Source: Runella zeae DSM 19591
Lineage (GTDB): Bacteria > Bacteroidota > Bacteroidia > Cytophagales > Spirosomataceae
Assembly (NCBI RefSeq): GCF_000423565.1
Contig: NZ_AUIF01000029.1
Coordinates: 62,001 to 126,000 of the forward strand
Length of the DNA: 64,000 nt
Reading direction: 5' to 3'
Position numbers and translations under genes: made by a program. How positions within the stretch are numbered: position 1 is the stretch's first letter; each line of letters begins with the position of its first letter. The notes beneath the pieces were generated by a model. The model ran no database searches, was not told the origin of the DNA, and was given only the letters and a program-made list of their open reading frames with translations. Below are positions 34,678 through 43,883 of the stretch, piece after piece.

Positions 34678-34848
34678 TTAGGATATTTTCTTAAGTTTAT
34701 CTTTAAAAATCAGCAGTGCGCCGCCTACAATAAATAATATTGGCCAAAAAAAGCGTTCAAAATCAAACCAGTCGAAAAGCTCACGCATAAGCAAAAGACC
34801 GCCAATGAGTACGAGGATAGCTCCCCAAAAAGTGCTCTGATAATTCAT
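34678..34848 (-). CDS. Small LiaF/DUF5668-like membrane protein
   Basis: A 56-residue gene too short for most gene callers. The product (MNYQSTFWGAILVLIGGLLL, then RELFDWFDFERFFWPILFIVGGALLIFKDKLKK) has two hydrophobic helices and repeats the pattern of the N-terminus of the next gene downstream. It ends 11 bases before the toastrack gene's start and begins 32 bases after the end of the PspC gene, so it is the middle of a three-gene operon. It was found by reading the minus strand. The function is unknown, presumably structural in the membrane module. Confidence 0.8.
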   Translation of the reverse strand: MNYQSTFWGAILVLIGGLLLMRELFDWFDFERFFWPILFIVGGALLIFKDKLKKIS

Positions 34849-34880
34849 GGTTGTAATGGTTATAGGTAAATAGTTCTTTG

Positions 34881-35420
34881 TTAAACTTTAGGCTCGTCAG
34901 ATTCGGAAGTACTTTGTGAAGACTCCGAAGACTTAGGAGGCTGCCAATCATTGATAGGAGCCGAGTCAGTCCATGAAGGGGTAGCTCGGTCTGAGTTATT
35001 GCTAGGCGACTGTGTTTTGTTATTGGCACGAAGAATCAAAAACAAACCTATTCCAATGAGCAGCGCAGCCGGCAAGAATTTTTGGAGATTCATCCAGTAA
35101 AACAACCGATCAAACAACATGAACCCACCAATGAGGAGTAAAACATAACCTACAATCTCAGCCCCCTTATTGTAATCCCTTTTTGACTGATTAGGCTCTG
35201 TGTAGTCCCAGGTTGCGGTCGTAGTAGGCTCACCTTTAGGCAAGGCTGCCCACAAAATGATGTATATCAAAATAACTGGAAAACCTTTTGCAAAAATCAT
35301 TAGTACCACAAAAATAACCCGCATCAGGGCTTTGTCCATACCAAAATAATCGGCAAGGCCGGCGGCTACACCACCCAAAACAGCCTCACTCTCAATACGA
35401 CGCAATGGTTTGTTGTTCAT
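34881..35420 (-). CDS. PspC-domain membrane protein
   Basis: A 179-residue inner-membrane protein. An N-terminal PspC domain (about 3-62; RIESEAVLGGVAAGLADYFGMDKALMR, then a hydrophobic helix and WAALPKG) precedes two further helices (about 85-135) and a polar Ser/Asp/Pro-rich C-terminal tail. It heads the operon with the two LiaF-like proteins. A TACCTTTG on the minus strand at 35486-35493 is a likely -7 promoter element, placed about 65 bases before the start. PspC senses envelope damage in enterobacteria; here the module is probably a related stress system. Confidence 0.88.
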   Translation of the reverse strand: MNNKPLRRIESEAVLGGVAAGLADYFGMDKALMRVIFVVLMIFAKGFPVILIYIILWAALPKGEPTTTATWDYTEPNQSKRDYNKGAEIVGYVLLLIGGFMLFDRLFYWMNLQKFLPAALLIGIGLFLILRANNKTQSPSNNSDRATPSWTDSAPINDWQPPKSSESSQSTSESDEPKV

Positions 35421-35612
35421 GACTTTATAATTTAAAAACGTGATTTGTTGGTTGAATCAAAATTGAAATTGCTTCATTGTTGATTCAAAGGTACTATGCA
35501 ATGCAAGGTAATAAAATATTTTTTACTACCAACGGTACAAAGGCAAAATAAATGGAGATTTTTGGGGATGACAGGTAAAACCAAGAAGTACCTTTTTGCT
35601 TCTTAAAAGCAC

Positions 35613-35643
35613 AAAGAGCAAAAGCACAATGCCTTTGCTCTTT
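35613..35643 (-). terminator. Terminator after GNAT gene (thrC operon)
   Basis: AAAGAGCAAA pairs with TTTGCTCTTT over a ~11-base loop, 12 bases after the minus-strand stop at 35655. The T-rich arm and following bases suit termination of minus-strand transcription. Confidence 0.65.
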
Positions 35644-35654
35644 CAGTAAATATC

Positions 35655-36116
35655 TTACAACTTTTTCTCAAAATACATCACGTCGGGTTCGGGATTGTAG
35701 TTGTAAGGCGGGATTTCTTCAAAACCATATCGCCGATACAATCTGACAGCCGCCTCCAATCGGCGCAAGCTATCGAGCCGCATATAGGTGTAGCCTAGAC
35801 GCTGAGCCGTTTCCAAAGCCTCTATCATCATTTTGTCGGCCCAGCCTTGCCCCCGGTAAGCGGGAACGATAAACATTCTCTTTAACTCACACACTTGAGG
35901 CGATAATCGACGCAAGGCAGCGCACCCGACCCACTCAGGTTCTTTACCTAAGAGCCAAAGTTCGCCTTGGGGAGGGCCATACATGATAGGTAAAATTTGT
36001 AGCTCTTCATCAAATTTTTGGAATTGCAGGTCAATCCCCAATCCTTGGGCATATTCTTTAAAAAGACCTATTGCCGCCAAATAATGCTGCGACGTCCGAG
36101 CTACTACAAGTTGCAT
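35655..36116 (-). CDS. GNAT family N-acetyltransferase
   Basis: A 153-residue GNAT with the acetyl-CoA loop VPAYRGQGWADKMMIEALE and a terminal LYRRYGFEEIPPY (V-shaped strand and Tyr). GCAALRRLSPQVCELKRMFIV forms the central strand. The start at 36116 (MQLVVARTSQHYL) lies one base after the thrC stop (36118), so the genes are likely cotranscribed; the longer frame to 36149 overlaps thrC. Substrate unknown; possibly an amino acid or small amine. Confidence 0.85.
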   Translation of the reverse strand: MQLVVARTSQHYLAAIGLFKEYAQGLGIDLQFQKFDEELQILPIMYGPPQGELWLLGKEPEWVGCAALRRLSPQVCELKRMFIVPAYRGQGWADKMMIEALETAQRLGYTYMRLDSLRRLEAAVRLYRRYGFEEIPPYNYNPEPDVMYFEKKL

Positions 36117-36117
36117 T

Positions 36118-37419
36118 TTAGGAAAGTAAATAAGCTTTAAAATCCTCAAAGTCAGTACTCATCGGAATAGCTTCTTTTGTTTTGCTTAAGAGCTCCGACA
36201 ACCTCAAAGGTATTTCTACGTCTTTTGTCCCCAAAGCACCTTCTACTACATCCAAAAATTTGGCATAATGTGCCGTGGACAAAAATACCCCCGTTACTTC
36301 TTGTTTTGTGAAGTTCATGTATTCTTTCAGCCCCAGATAAGCCACCGCTGTATGAGGGCACATCAAGTAGCCCGTGCGGTCACGGACTTCTCGCATGGCG
36401 GTCTTGGTTTGCTTATCATCAAACCAAAAACCAGAAATATCTTTTTTAACCCGCTCCCAGTCATCACCAAAAAAACGAGTCATACGGACAAAATTACTTG
36501 GATTGCCCACGTCCATGGCGTTGGAGATGGTCTCTACCGAAGGTATAGGATGATAATTTCCTGTTTCTAGATAGTTAGGCACTACATTGTTGCGATTGGT
36601 GGTAGCAATAAAATGTGACACTGGTAAGCCCATGCGATACGCCAAAAGCCCCGCACTCAGATTTCCAAAATTGCCGCTTGGTACCGAAAACACGACAGGC
36701 AATCCTAAATCTTTGACCTGAGCATAAGCTCTAAAATAATAAAAAGACTGGGGAATCAGCCGTGAGATATTAATGGAATTGGCCGAAGCGAGATTATATT
36801 TTTGATTGAGTTCGGCGTCCAAAAAAGCCTTTTTGACCAAAGCCTGACAGTCGTCAAAAGTACCATTTACTTCTAGTGCCGTCACGTTTCCGCCTAGTGT
36901 CGTCAGCTGTTTTTCTTGAATATCGCTTACCTTGCCACTGGGGTACAAAATTGTAACATTGATACCCGGCACATTATGAAATCCCTGGGCTACCGCTCCG
37001 CCTGTATCACCAGAGGTAGCCACCAAAATCCGAATTTCTTTTTGAGATTTTACCAAAAAGTAAGACATTAAAGATGCCATAAACCGCGCCCCAAAATCTT
37101 TGAAAGCCATCGATGGACCATGAAATAGCTCCAAGCAGTGCATATGCGGCTCCACCGATACTACGGGCGCGTCAAAATCAAAGGCCCGCTCCACAATCAT
37201 TCGTATATCTTCGTCAGAAATATCGTCGCTAAGGAGGGTTTTGGAAACTTCGAAAGCAATTTCATTGAAACTTAATTTGTCAATATTTTCAAGAAATGCT
37301 TCCGAAACCGTCGGAATCGCCTCTGGCATATAAAGGCCGTTGTCGGGAGGTAAGCTGCGAAAAACCGCTTCTTCGAGCGTGGCTTTGAGGTCTTGATTTT
37401 TGGTGCTGTATAAAATCAT
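36118..37419 (-). CDS. thrC: Threonine synthase
   Basis: A 433-residue PLP enzyme converting O-phosphohomoserine to threonine. The N-terminus RSLPPDNGLYMPEAIP and the Lys motif SMAFKDFGARF are diagnostic of the longer bacterial ThrC type; ATSGDTGGAVAQGF and PSGNFGNLSAG bind the phosphate and cofactor. The length and the start MILYSTKNQDLKATLEEAVF fit the family. It is followed at once by a GNAT gene on the same strand. Its promoter is likely at 37457-37487. Confidence 0.94.
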   Translation of the reverse strand: MILYSTKNQDLKATLEEAVFRSLPPDNGLYMPEAIPTVSEAFLENIDKLSFNEIAFEVSKTLLSDDISDEDIRMIVERAFDFDAPVVSVEPHMHCLELFHGPSMAFKDFGARFMASLMSYFLVKSQKEIRILVATSGDTGGAVAQGFHNVPGINVTILYPSGKVSDIQEKQLTTLGGNVTALEVNGTFDDCQALVKKAFLDAELNQKYNLASANSINISRLIPQSFYYFRAYAQVKDLGLPVVFSVPSGNFGNLSAGLLAYRMGLPVSHFIATTNRNNVVPNYLETGNYHPIPSVETISNAMDVGNPSNFVRMTRFFGDDWERVKKDISGFWFDDKQTKTAMREVRDRTGYLMCPHTAVAYLGLKEYMNFTKQEVTGVFLSTAHYAKFLDVVEGALGTKDVEIPLRLSELLSKTKEAIPMSTDFEDFKAYLLS

Positions 37420-37456
37420 CAGTGGGTATTGCGTAAAACGTGCGAACTTAAAAGGT

Positions 37457-37487
37457 CAAAATTACGCGTCGCATATCCTCTATGCAA
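37457..37487 (-). promoter_or_regulatory. thrC: Putative promoter of thrC
   Basis: On the minus strand TAATTTTG (37457-37464) matches the Bacteroidota -7 consensus TAnnTTTG. A TTG -33 core (37485-37487) stands 20 bases upstream, close to the expected spacing. The elements lie 38 bases before the thrC start. Confidence 0.5.
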
Positions 37488-37710
37488 GTACTTACCCAAT
37501 TTTACCTCTTCTAAGCCGACGAATACATTCCCTGAATTGTGTTGTTTATTTGGTAAATACCCGCTTTTAGAGATATAAATACTCATTTTCAAAAAATAAT
37601 AAAAGGGTTTTGGATGACTACTTACTCCCTTAGTATACGCTCTAGGGAGTTTGTTAAGTATCTTTCAAACGTTTTTGTTAATAGTGATACTGTATTTCAT
37701 AGGTCTTTTG

Positions 37711-37718
37711 TAACTTTG
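37711..37718 (+). promoter_or_regulatory. guaA: Putative -7 element before guaA
   Basis: TAACTTTG matches TAnnTTTG and lies 18 bases before the guaA ATG at 37737, which supports that ATG rather than the upstream one at 37614. No clear -33 was found. Confidence 0.4.
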
Positions 37719-37736
37719 CATCTTAGAAATACGTCT

Positions 37737-39263
37737 ATGACCGAACAAATCTTGATTCTTGATTTCGGTTCGCAATATACCCAACTCATCGCTAGACGCG
37801 TCCGCGAACTGAACATTTACTGCGAAATTCACCCCTTCAACAAAATCCCCGAAATTACGCCCAATATCAAAGGAGTTATCCTCTCTGGAAGTCCTTGCTC
37901 GGTGCGTGACGAAGATTCGCCACGGGTTGACTTAAGCCTTTTTAGAGGAAAATTACCTTTGCTGGGAGTATGCTACGGTGCACAGCTGATGGCACATACC
38001 CTCGGCGGACAAGTCAATGCTTCCAAGCACCGCGAATATGGCCGTGCGACGCTTAGTCATGATGTAAGCTCAGCACTGCTCGACGGGGTATCGGCCAACA
38101 CCCAAGTATGGATGTCGCACGGGGACACAATCACCCAAATACCTGACAATTTTGAGTTGATTGGTTCCACAGATTCTGTAAAAGTAGCAGCCTTCAAGCT
38201 CCAAGATGAACAGACCTACGGGATTCAGTTTCACCCCGAAGTGACTCACTCTACCGAAGGTAAGTCTATCATCAAAAACTTTGTGGTAAGTATTTGTGGT
38301 TGCTCTCAAAACTGGACTTCTGCTTCTTTTGTAGAAAGCACAATCAATGAATTAAAACAAAAGCTAGGCGATGACAAAGTAGTGATGGCACTCTCTGGCG
38401 GAGTCGATTCTACGGTAGCCGCTACCTTGGTTCATCATGCTATTGGCAAAAATCTGTACTGTATTTTTGTTGACAATGGTCTTCTACGCAAAGACGAATA
38501 CGAGAGTGTATTGCACTCATACCAAGACATGGGGCTCAACATCAAAGGAGTAGATGCCAAAGAGCAGTTTTATGCTGAACTCGCTGGTCTTACCGACCCC
38601 GAAGCCAAACGTAAAGCCATCGGTAAAACATTCATTGATGTATTTGACCAAGAAGCGCATCTGATTGAAGACGTAAAATGGCTCGGGCAAGGCACTATCT
38701 ACCCAGATGTCATCGAATCGGTATCGGTCAAAGGACCGTCGGCTACCATCAAGTCTCACCATAATGTAGGCGGGCTTCCAGATTTTATGAAACTAAAAGT
38801 GGTAGAGCCACTCAATACTCTCTTCAAAGACGAAGTACGCGCTGTAGGCAAAACCCTCGGCATTACTGACAATATTTTGAAGCGTCATCCTTTTCCTGGG
38901 CCGGGTTTGGCGATTCGGATTTTGGGGGATATCACCGCCGACAAAGTAGCCATTTTACAAGAAGTTGATGCTATTTTTATCAATGGTCTCAAAAACAGAG
39001 GTCTTTATGACCAAGTATGGCAAGCAGGCGCGATGTTGCTCCCTATCCAAAGTGTGGGAGTAATGGGCGACGAACGTACCTACGAACGAGTGGTAGCACT
39101 CAGGGCCGTAACCTCAGTTGATGGTATGACAGCCGACTGGGCACATCTCCCTTATGAATTTTTGGCGGATGTTTCCAACGAAATCATCAATCGCGTGAAA
39201 GGAGTCAATCGGGTGGTGTATGATATTTCATCCAAGCCACCGGCTACTATCGAATGGGAATAA
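37737..39263 (+). CDS. guaA: GMP synthase (glutamine-hydrolysing)
   Basis: A 508-residue enzyme converting XMP to GMP. The class I glutamine amidotransferase domain (1-190) has Cys79 in GVCYGAQ and HPE at 166-168; the ATP pyrophosphatase domain has SGGVDS at 220-225; the C-terminal dimerisation domain ends in the XMP-binding tail [10 protein letters not shown]. The start at 37737 ([16 protein letters not shown]) is the family-typical one; an in-frame ATG at 37614 would add 41 residues that look like translated spacer over the -7 element. It is monocistronic with a strong terminator. Confidence 0.96.
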   Translation: MTEQILILDFGSQYTQLIARRVRELNIYCEIHPFNKIPEITPNIKGVILSGSPCSVRDEDSPRVDLSLFRGKLPLLGVCYGAQLMAHTLGGQVNASKHREYGRATLSHDVSSALLDGVSANTQVWMSHGDTITQIPDNFELIGSTDSVKVAAFKLQDEQTYGIQFHPEVTHSTEGKSIIKNFVVSICGCSQNWTSASFVESTINELKQKLGDDKVVMALSGGVDSTVAATLVHHAIGKNLYCIFVDNGLLRKDEYESVLHSYQDMGLNIKGVDAKEQFYAELAGLTDPEAKRKAIGKTFIDVFDQEAHLIEDVKWLGQGTIYPDVIESVSVKGPSATIKSHHNVGGLPDFMKLKVVEPLNTLFKDEVRAVGKTLGITDNILKRHPFPGPGLAIRILGDITADKVAILQEVDAIFINGLKNRGLYDQVWQAGAMLLPIQSVGVMGDERTYERVVALRAVTSVDGMTADWAHLPYEFLADVSNEIINRVKGVNRVVYDISSKPPATIEWE

Positions 39264-39290
39264 AAACTCCTCACCAAAGACGGCATCATA

Positions 39291-39324
39291 AGTAGTGAAT
39301 ACCGTGGGTATTCACTACTTTTTT
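39291..39324 (+). terminator. Rho-independent terminator after guaA
   Basis: AGTAGTGAATACC pairs with GGTATTCACTACT over a 3-base loop and is followed by a run of T, about 30 bases after the guaA stop. It ends just before the start of the membrane-protein gene at 39339. Confidence 0.88.
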
Positions 39325-39338
39325 CCATTGCATAAATA

Positions 39339-40775
39339 ATGTTGAGTTTTTTCAGAGTCAATGCTCCTTATCAAATCCTGAGTCTCATCATCGTTTTGAT
39401 GATTCTTCAGTTTCCTTTTTATATCTCGCCTCCCGAACTACTCGTACCCGAACTTCAATGGATGTTGGTGGGAGAAAAAATGGGGCAGGGTTTTATGTTG
39501 TACCGAGAGGTATGGGACAATCTTAGTCCGCTGTCGGCCTTGGTCTATTGGGGGGTGGACGAGCTCTTTGGGCGTTCTCCTACCGCCCACCGTACCATTG
39601 CCAACATTATTATTATTATTCAGGCAGTTTATTTCAACTATATATCGGGAGAGAGGCAGCTTTTTACGGAGCGCAATTATGTGCCAGGGATTTTGTACGT
39701 GCTTTTTATCAACGTATCTTTTGACTGTAGTACGCTTTCTCCCGTTCTGATGGCTACCACCTTTGTATTATTTGCGTTTGGTACACTTATCCGCCAAATG
39801 CAACGCGACGGTGTCACCGATGAAGTATTTGAGCTGGGATTTTATCTAAGTGTGGCGACTTTGTTTTATCTGCCGATGGGGCTTTTTTCACTTTGGGCAT
39901 TTGCCTCCTTGCTTTTATATACCGGAAGTAATTTTCGCCAGCATACCCTTGCGTTTTTTGGATATGTATTTCCGATTGTGCTCATTATATTGTTTTTCTT
40001 TTTCAAAGATTCACTCGACGACCTTAGTCAAAACTTACTTACTTCTGCTTTTCGGACGCATCGTTATTATTTGAGCGATTTTTTGGCCGTATTTAGTACC
40101 ATGGGAGGGATTATTTTACTGGGGGGGCTTGGGTTCTTACAAACTATCGGGTATCCTCGGTTTATCAATTACCAGAGCCGTTGCCAGCAGATTATGGTGT
40201 TGTGGTTTATTGTAGCGGTAATTTCTATCGGTCTAATGCCTTTTGTGGCTCCCATGCAATTCGTAATTTTTATACCTCCATTGGCATTTTTCTCGGTCAA
40301 CTTCTTTTTGCTCATGAAGCGTTATCTGCTTTCTGAGATTCTTTTCATTGTGGTATTCTTGACCGTCGCTTTTTTTAGATATCAATCGTCTTTATTAGAA
40401 AAACCAATTTTGTTGAACCAATCCGTTCGATTAGAGAATCTACGTACCAAGAAAGCCCTTTTACCCTCCGAAATCACCCAACAAAAGATATTGGTGATTG
40501 GAGATGATGAGGGCGAATATTTCAACAATTTCCCCGCAACGCCTTATATCAATTGGGAATTAGCTCGCAAAGATTTTGAAAACCTCAATAGCTATGAAAG
40601 TGTTATTAGCATTTTTGATAAGTTTGTAGCCGACCCTCCTACTTATATCATTGATAAAGAACAGATGATGCCTGAATTGTTCAGTCGTTTACCCGAAATC
40701 GGTAAACAATATCAAAAAACCGCATGGAAAGGTATTTATAAGCGCATCACGCCTTCTTATTCTAAAAGTAAATAA
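39339..40775 (+). CDS. Multi-pass membrane protein (DUF6427-like)
   Basis: A 478-residue hydrophobic protein with about ten predicted membrane segments (for example LIIVLMILQFPFY, TIANIIIIIQAVY, LFYLPMGLFSLWAFASLLLY, VFPIVLIILFFFF, IMVLWFIVAVISIGL) and a C-terminal soluble part (about 395-478; KILVIGDDEGEYF, ELARKDFENL). The pattern fits the uncharacterised Bacteroidota family DUF6427, which I name tentatively. There is no catalytic motif I can identify. It follows the guaA terminator on the same strand and converges with sdaA, so it is probably transcribed on its own. Confidence 0.72.
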   Translation: MLSFFRVNAPYQILSLIIVLMILQFPFYISPPELLVPELQWMLVGEKMGQGFMLYREVWDNLSPLSALVYWGVDELFGRSPTAHRTIANIIIIIQAVYFNYISGERQLFTERNYVPGILYVLFINVSFDCSTLSPVLMATTFVLFAFGTLIRQMQRDGVTDEVFELGFYLSVATLFYLPMGLFSLWAFASLLLYTGSNFRQHTLAFFGYVFPIVLIILFFFFKDSLDDLSQNLLTSAFRTHRYYLSDFLAVFSTMGGIILLGGLGFLQTIGYPRFINYQSRCQQIMVLWFIVAVISIGLMPFVAPMQFVIFIPPLAFFSVNFFLLMKRYLLSEILFIVVFLTVAFFRYQSSLLEKPILLNQSVRLENLRTKKALLPSEITQQKILVIGDDEGEYFNNFPATPYINWELARKDFENLNSYESVISIFDKFVADPPTYIIDKEQMMPELFSRLPEIGKQYQKTAWKGIYKRITPSYSKSK

Positions 40776-40784
40776 CACCCCCAA

Positions 40785-42167
40785 TCAGCATTCTGTCATA
40801 CTCAATGCCAAACCTGCCTCTGAGGTTTCTTTGTATTTTTTTGACATATCGCGCCCTGTGGCACGCATTACTTTGATAACACTGTCGAAAGAAATTTTTT
40901 GCATTTCTGGCTCAATAGTCATCGCCAATAAGTAGGCATTGTAAGCTTTGGCAGCCCCCATGGCGTTGCGTTCGATACACGGGATTTGCACATATCCGCC
41001 GATGGGGTCACAAGTCATTCCCAGATGATGTTCAATGCCGATTTCGGCGGCAGCTTCCACTTGAGCCATACTGCCTCCTGCAGCATAGGTAAGCATAGCG
41101 GCCCCCATAGCCGAAGCAGTTCCGATTTCGCCCATGCACCCCATTTCAGCACCTGAGATACTGGCATTATGTTTTACCAAAAACCCAACTGCCGCCGCCG
41201 CTAGCATTCCGTCACGCATTTTTTGGGAAGAGTAATGAAAATGATATTTCATCAAATAAGTCAAACCCGGAAATACGCCCGACGCCCCAGAGGTAGGTGC
41301 TGTAACGACGATACTCCCAGCAGCATTTTCTTCGGAAGCAGCCAAACAATAAGCGTTTAGAAATATCAGAAAGCTGTCGGTAGTGGAGGCGTGTTGTTTG
41401 GCTCGCTCATATAAAATAGCTGCTTTCCGTTGGAGTCGAATGTTACCAGGCAGTATGCCTTTTGCTCTAATACCCCTCTTAACTGCCTTGTGCATAAAAG
41501 CTAGGACTTGATCAATTTTTTGGAGAATTTCTTTTTCTGTCAATCCAGTGAGTGCCTTTTCGTTTTGTATCATCAATTGGGTTAAGGTCAGGCCACTTTT
41601 CTTCAACTGACTTTTTAATTCCTCCATAGTAGAATACGGGTATCTGGGATGGGCTTGCCGTGTACCTTCGGGCGCTTGGCCTTTTTCTTGAATAAACCCT
41701 CCTCCAATCGAATAGTACTCTCTTTCTAACAAAACAAGCCCTTGTGTATCTACCAATTTCAAAATCATGGTATTGGGATGGGGAAAATTAGTTTTCCCCT
41801 TATGATATACCACATCTAGCCCTCCCACATCTACCGATACCCCTTGAAAAACAACAGGATACGTATCTTGGTCGGCTTTCATGATAGAATTCAACAGTTT
41901 AGGGTCACAAGTATGAGGTTGCCATCCTAACAATCCTCCCACAATAGCCCTATCAGTACTATGCCCTTTGCCAGTAGCACTCAATGACCCATACAGATGT
42001 ATCTGGATTTTTTGAGCCTGTTGCGCTAGTTCTGGAGCAATGGTCTCTAGCTGCTTTCTAAAAAGATAAGCTGCTTTCATAGGGCCAATTGTATGCGAAC
42101 TAGAGGGACCTGGGCCTACTTTAAATAAATCAAAAAATGAAGTAGTAATTGGGTTAGGAGTAGGCAT
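40785..42167 (-). CDS. sdaA: L-serine ammonia-lyase (single-chain, iron-sulfur)
   Basis: A 460-residue L-serine dehydratase releasing pyruvate and ammonia. The N-terminal beta domain has SFFDLFKVGPGPSSSHTIGPM; the alpha domain has SGASGVFPGL, the Fe-S cysteines in AEMGCMGEIGTASAMG, CDPIGGYVQIPCIERN, and a C-terminal GRDMSKKYKETSEAGLA. It carries both domains in one chain, as in SdaA/SdhL. The start at 42167 (MPTPNPITTSFFDL) is preferred over the ATG at 42209, which adds 14 residues of spacer-like sequence. It needs a [4Fe-4S] cluster and is oxygen-sensitive in relatives. Confidence 0.92.
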   Translation of the reverse strand: MPTPNPITTSFFDLFKVGPGPSSSHTIGPMKAAYLFRKQLETIAPELAQQAQKIQIHLYGSLSATGKGHSTDRAIVGGLLGWQPHTCDPKLLNSIMKADQDTYPVVFQGVSVDVGGLDVVYHKGKTNFPHPNTMILKLVDTQGLVLLEREYYSIGGGFIQEKGQAPEGTRQAHPRYPYSTMEELKSQLKKSGLTLTQLMIQNEKALTGLTEKEILQKIDQVLAFMHKAVKRGIRAKGILPGNIRLQRKAAILYERAKQHASTTDSFLIFLNAYCLAASEENAAGSIVVTAPTSGASGVFPGLTYLMKYHFHYSSQKMRDGMLAAAAVGFLVKHNASISGAEMGCMGEIGTASAMGAAMLTYAAGGSMAQVEAAAEIGIEHHLGMTCDPIGGYVQIPCIERNAMGAAKAYNAYLLAMTIEPEMQKISFDSVIKVMRATGRDMSKKYKETSEAGLALSMTEC

Positions 42168-42277
42168 GAGTTTCAAAGAGGTTAAAAACAAGTGCGAGAT
42201 AGTAGCCAAAAATACGCTTTTTGGTACTATCTCGCCGTAGGGGTAAAGTAAAAAAAAATCTTTGTCCCCAAAAAGCC

Positions 42278-42718
42278 CTAAGAAACCTCTTCGGCTATCA
42301 TTCCCCCATGAGACTTAGTCGTTATTATTTCTAAGAGGCGTTTTTGTTTGCGCTTGGAAATAATGTTTGGATTTTTTTCCATAACACTAAGTAAAATCCT
42401 TTGAGTAAGCGAAAGATACTTACTCACCTTAGGTTGATCCATGCCAAAGCTAAGTGCTAGCTGCTCTTGAGGCACCCCTCCTTTCAAATATACCAACACA
42501 AAAAGCAATGCATCTTGAGAATCCGCGAATATACTATTTTTACGGGTGGACAATTGCCTTCTTAGGCGAGGGTTACCATCAAAAGTAAAGTTAGAAAAAT
42601 AAGTCTGCCATCCTTCTTTAAAATACTGATGGAGCAGCTTGAACTCATCTTTCTTTAAACCTGTTAATCGTCGAAGATTTTTTTCATCAGATTGTAAATC
42701 TTCGTAACGCTGAATCAT
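42278..42718 (-). CDS. Transposase-derived HTH protein fragment (IS5/Tnp4-type N-terminal domain)
   Basis: A 146-residue protein (start MIQRYEDLQ; an ATG at 42730 is also possible) resembling the N-terminal helix-turn-helix region of IS5-type transposases with a DDE_Tnp_4 catalytic domain: LRRLTGLKKDEFKLL, LRRQLSTRKNSIFADSQDALLFVLVYLKGG, LALSFGMDQPKVSKYLSLTQRILL. The catalytic DDE domain is absent; the last ~20 residues (RKQKRLLEIITTKSHGGMIAEEVS) do not look like it. It is therefore a truncated transposase or a domesticated DNA-binding protein. No terminal inverted repeats were found around it. Confidence 0.6.
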   Translation of the reverse strand: MIQRYEDLQSDEKNLRRLTGLKKDEFKLLHQYFKEGWQTYFSNFTFDGNPRLRRQLSTRKNSIFADSQDALLFVLVYLKGGVPQEQLALSFGMDQPKVSKYLSLTQRILLSVMEKNPNIISKRKQKRLLEIITTKSHGGMIAEEVS

Positions 42719-42779
42719 AATCCAAACCATAGAAACATTAAATTGAGAATAGAAATGTGTATTTTGAAAGGTAACTTGC

Positions 42780-43775
42780 TCATACTTTTTTTAACATAGA
42801 AGTTGGACTCATCGCAAACTTCTTTTTGAATGCCTTGTCAAAATTAGCAGCACTTGTATATCCTAACTGAGAAGCAATCTCAGAGACAGTCCATTTGTTT
42901 TGTAGAAGTTGATTTTTAGCTACTTCTAGTTTTTGATTTAGGTGATATTCATAAGGAGGTAAGCCATATACTTGTTTGAAGCATTTTTTAAATTTGGACA
43001 AGCTCATGTGGGCTTCACTCGCTAGGAAGTCTAAATTGGGCAGAGGCTTGGTGGCTACAAAATACTTGTTCTCAATCGCGACAATACGTTTTAGATCGCT
43101 TTGATTGAGCTTCATACCCAATTCTTCTGTTGTGGTATAGCCTATTTGATCAATAAAATCAGCTATCAATTGATAACACTTTGCTTGTGCCGATAGCTTC
43201 CAAGTGGGCGTATGTACGTCCTCAAAGAGCTTGTTAAGCGATAAAGATTGTTCAAACAGCGCCATCCCTTTCATATACACCCCCGCTTCAGAAGATAATA
43301 AATTTAAAAACGCAGAATTTGTCTCATTATTTTTGGTCTCACTCAATCCAAGTTTTTCGTAAAGCCACTCTCTCGAAAAACTAATAGCCACAAACCGTGA
43401 ACGTTTGCCTACCGCCCAGTGCGTATTTATTGTCATTTTAGAACTGAAAAACAAAGAAGATTTAAACGCCTGTGTGTGTTTTTGGGCTACTCCCCCCGTT
43501 AAGTAATGGGTATGAGCATCTTCTGAATGAACGAACTGTAATGTCCAGTATTCGTTAGTTCCTAATGACAGATTGACTGTATTGAGTGGCTTGTGCCAAC
43601 ATAGATCACCAATCAATACTGCAACCTCTTTATCAAAGATTGTTGCATTTAACTTGACATATGAATGACCTTCAGAATGATAAAATTCAGATGCTGATTT
43701 TGCTTCAACTCCAAATTGCTCCGCTACTTGACCCATCCAATCTTTGGATGGTTTTAAACTCAACTTGATCTCCAT
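42780..43775 (-). CDS. AraC-family transcriptional regulator
   Basis: A 331-residue regulator. The C-terminal two-HTH AraC domain occupies about 225-331 (SEAHMSLSKFKKCFKQVYGLPPYEYHLNQKLEVAKNQLLQ and VSEIASQLGYTSAANFDKAFKKKFAMSP). The N-terminal ~200 residues are soluble and of unknown ligand specificity. It lies between the transposase-derived fragment and the membrane-bound AraC regulator on the same strand. Possible targets include the neighbouring surface protein, but nothing in sequence shows it. Confidence 0.9.
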   Translation of the reverse strand: MEIKLSLKPSKDWMGQVAEQFGVEAKSASEFYHSEGHSYVKLNATIFDKEVAVLIGDLCWHKPLNTVNLSLGTNEYWTLQFVHSEDAHTHYLTGGVAQKHTQAFKSSLFFSSKMTINTHWAVGKRSRFVAISFSREWLYEKLGLSETKNNETNSAFLNLLSSEAGVYMKGMALFEQSLSLNKLFEDVHTPTWKLSAQAKCYQLIADFIDQIGYTTTEELGMKLNQSDLKRIVAIENKYFVATKPLPNLDFLASEAHMSLSKFKKCFKQVYGLPPYEYHLNQKLEVAKNQLLQNKWTVSEIASQLGYTSAANFDKAFKKKFAMSPTSMLKKV

Positions 43776-43883
43776 AAAAATGATCTTGAATAAGATTAGA
43801 TACCCTATTTAATGGCTTGATCAAAGTAGTGGTAATGTGTGTAGTGCAAATTAAATAAAATTTTCTAATAAAAAACTTCAAAG

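Noticed and set aside
37614-37736. N-terminal extension of GMP synthase
   Set aside because: GuaA normally starts at [13 protein letters not shown]; a -7 promoter element lies within the extension.
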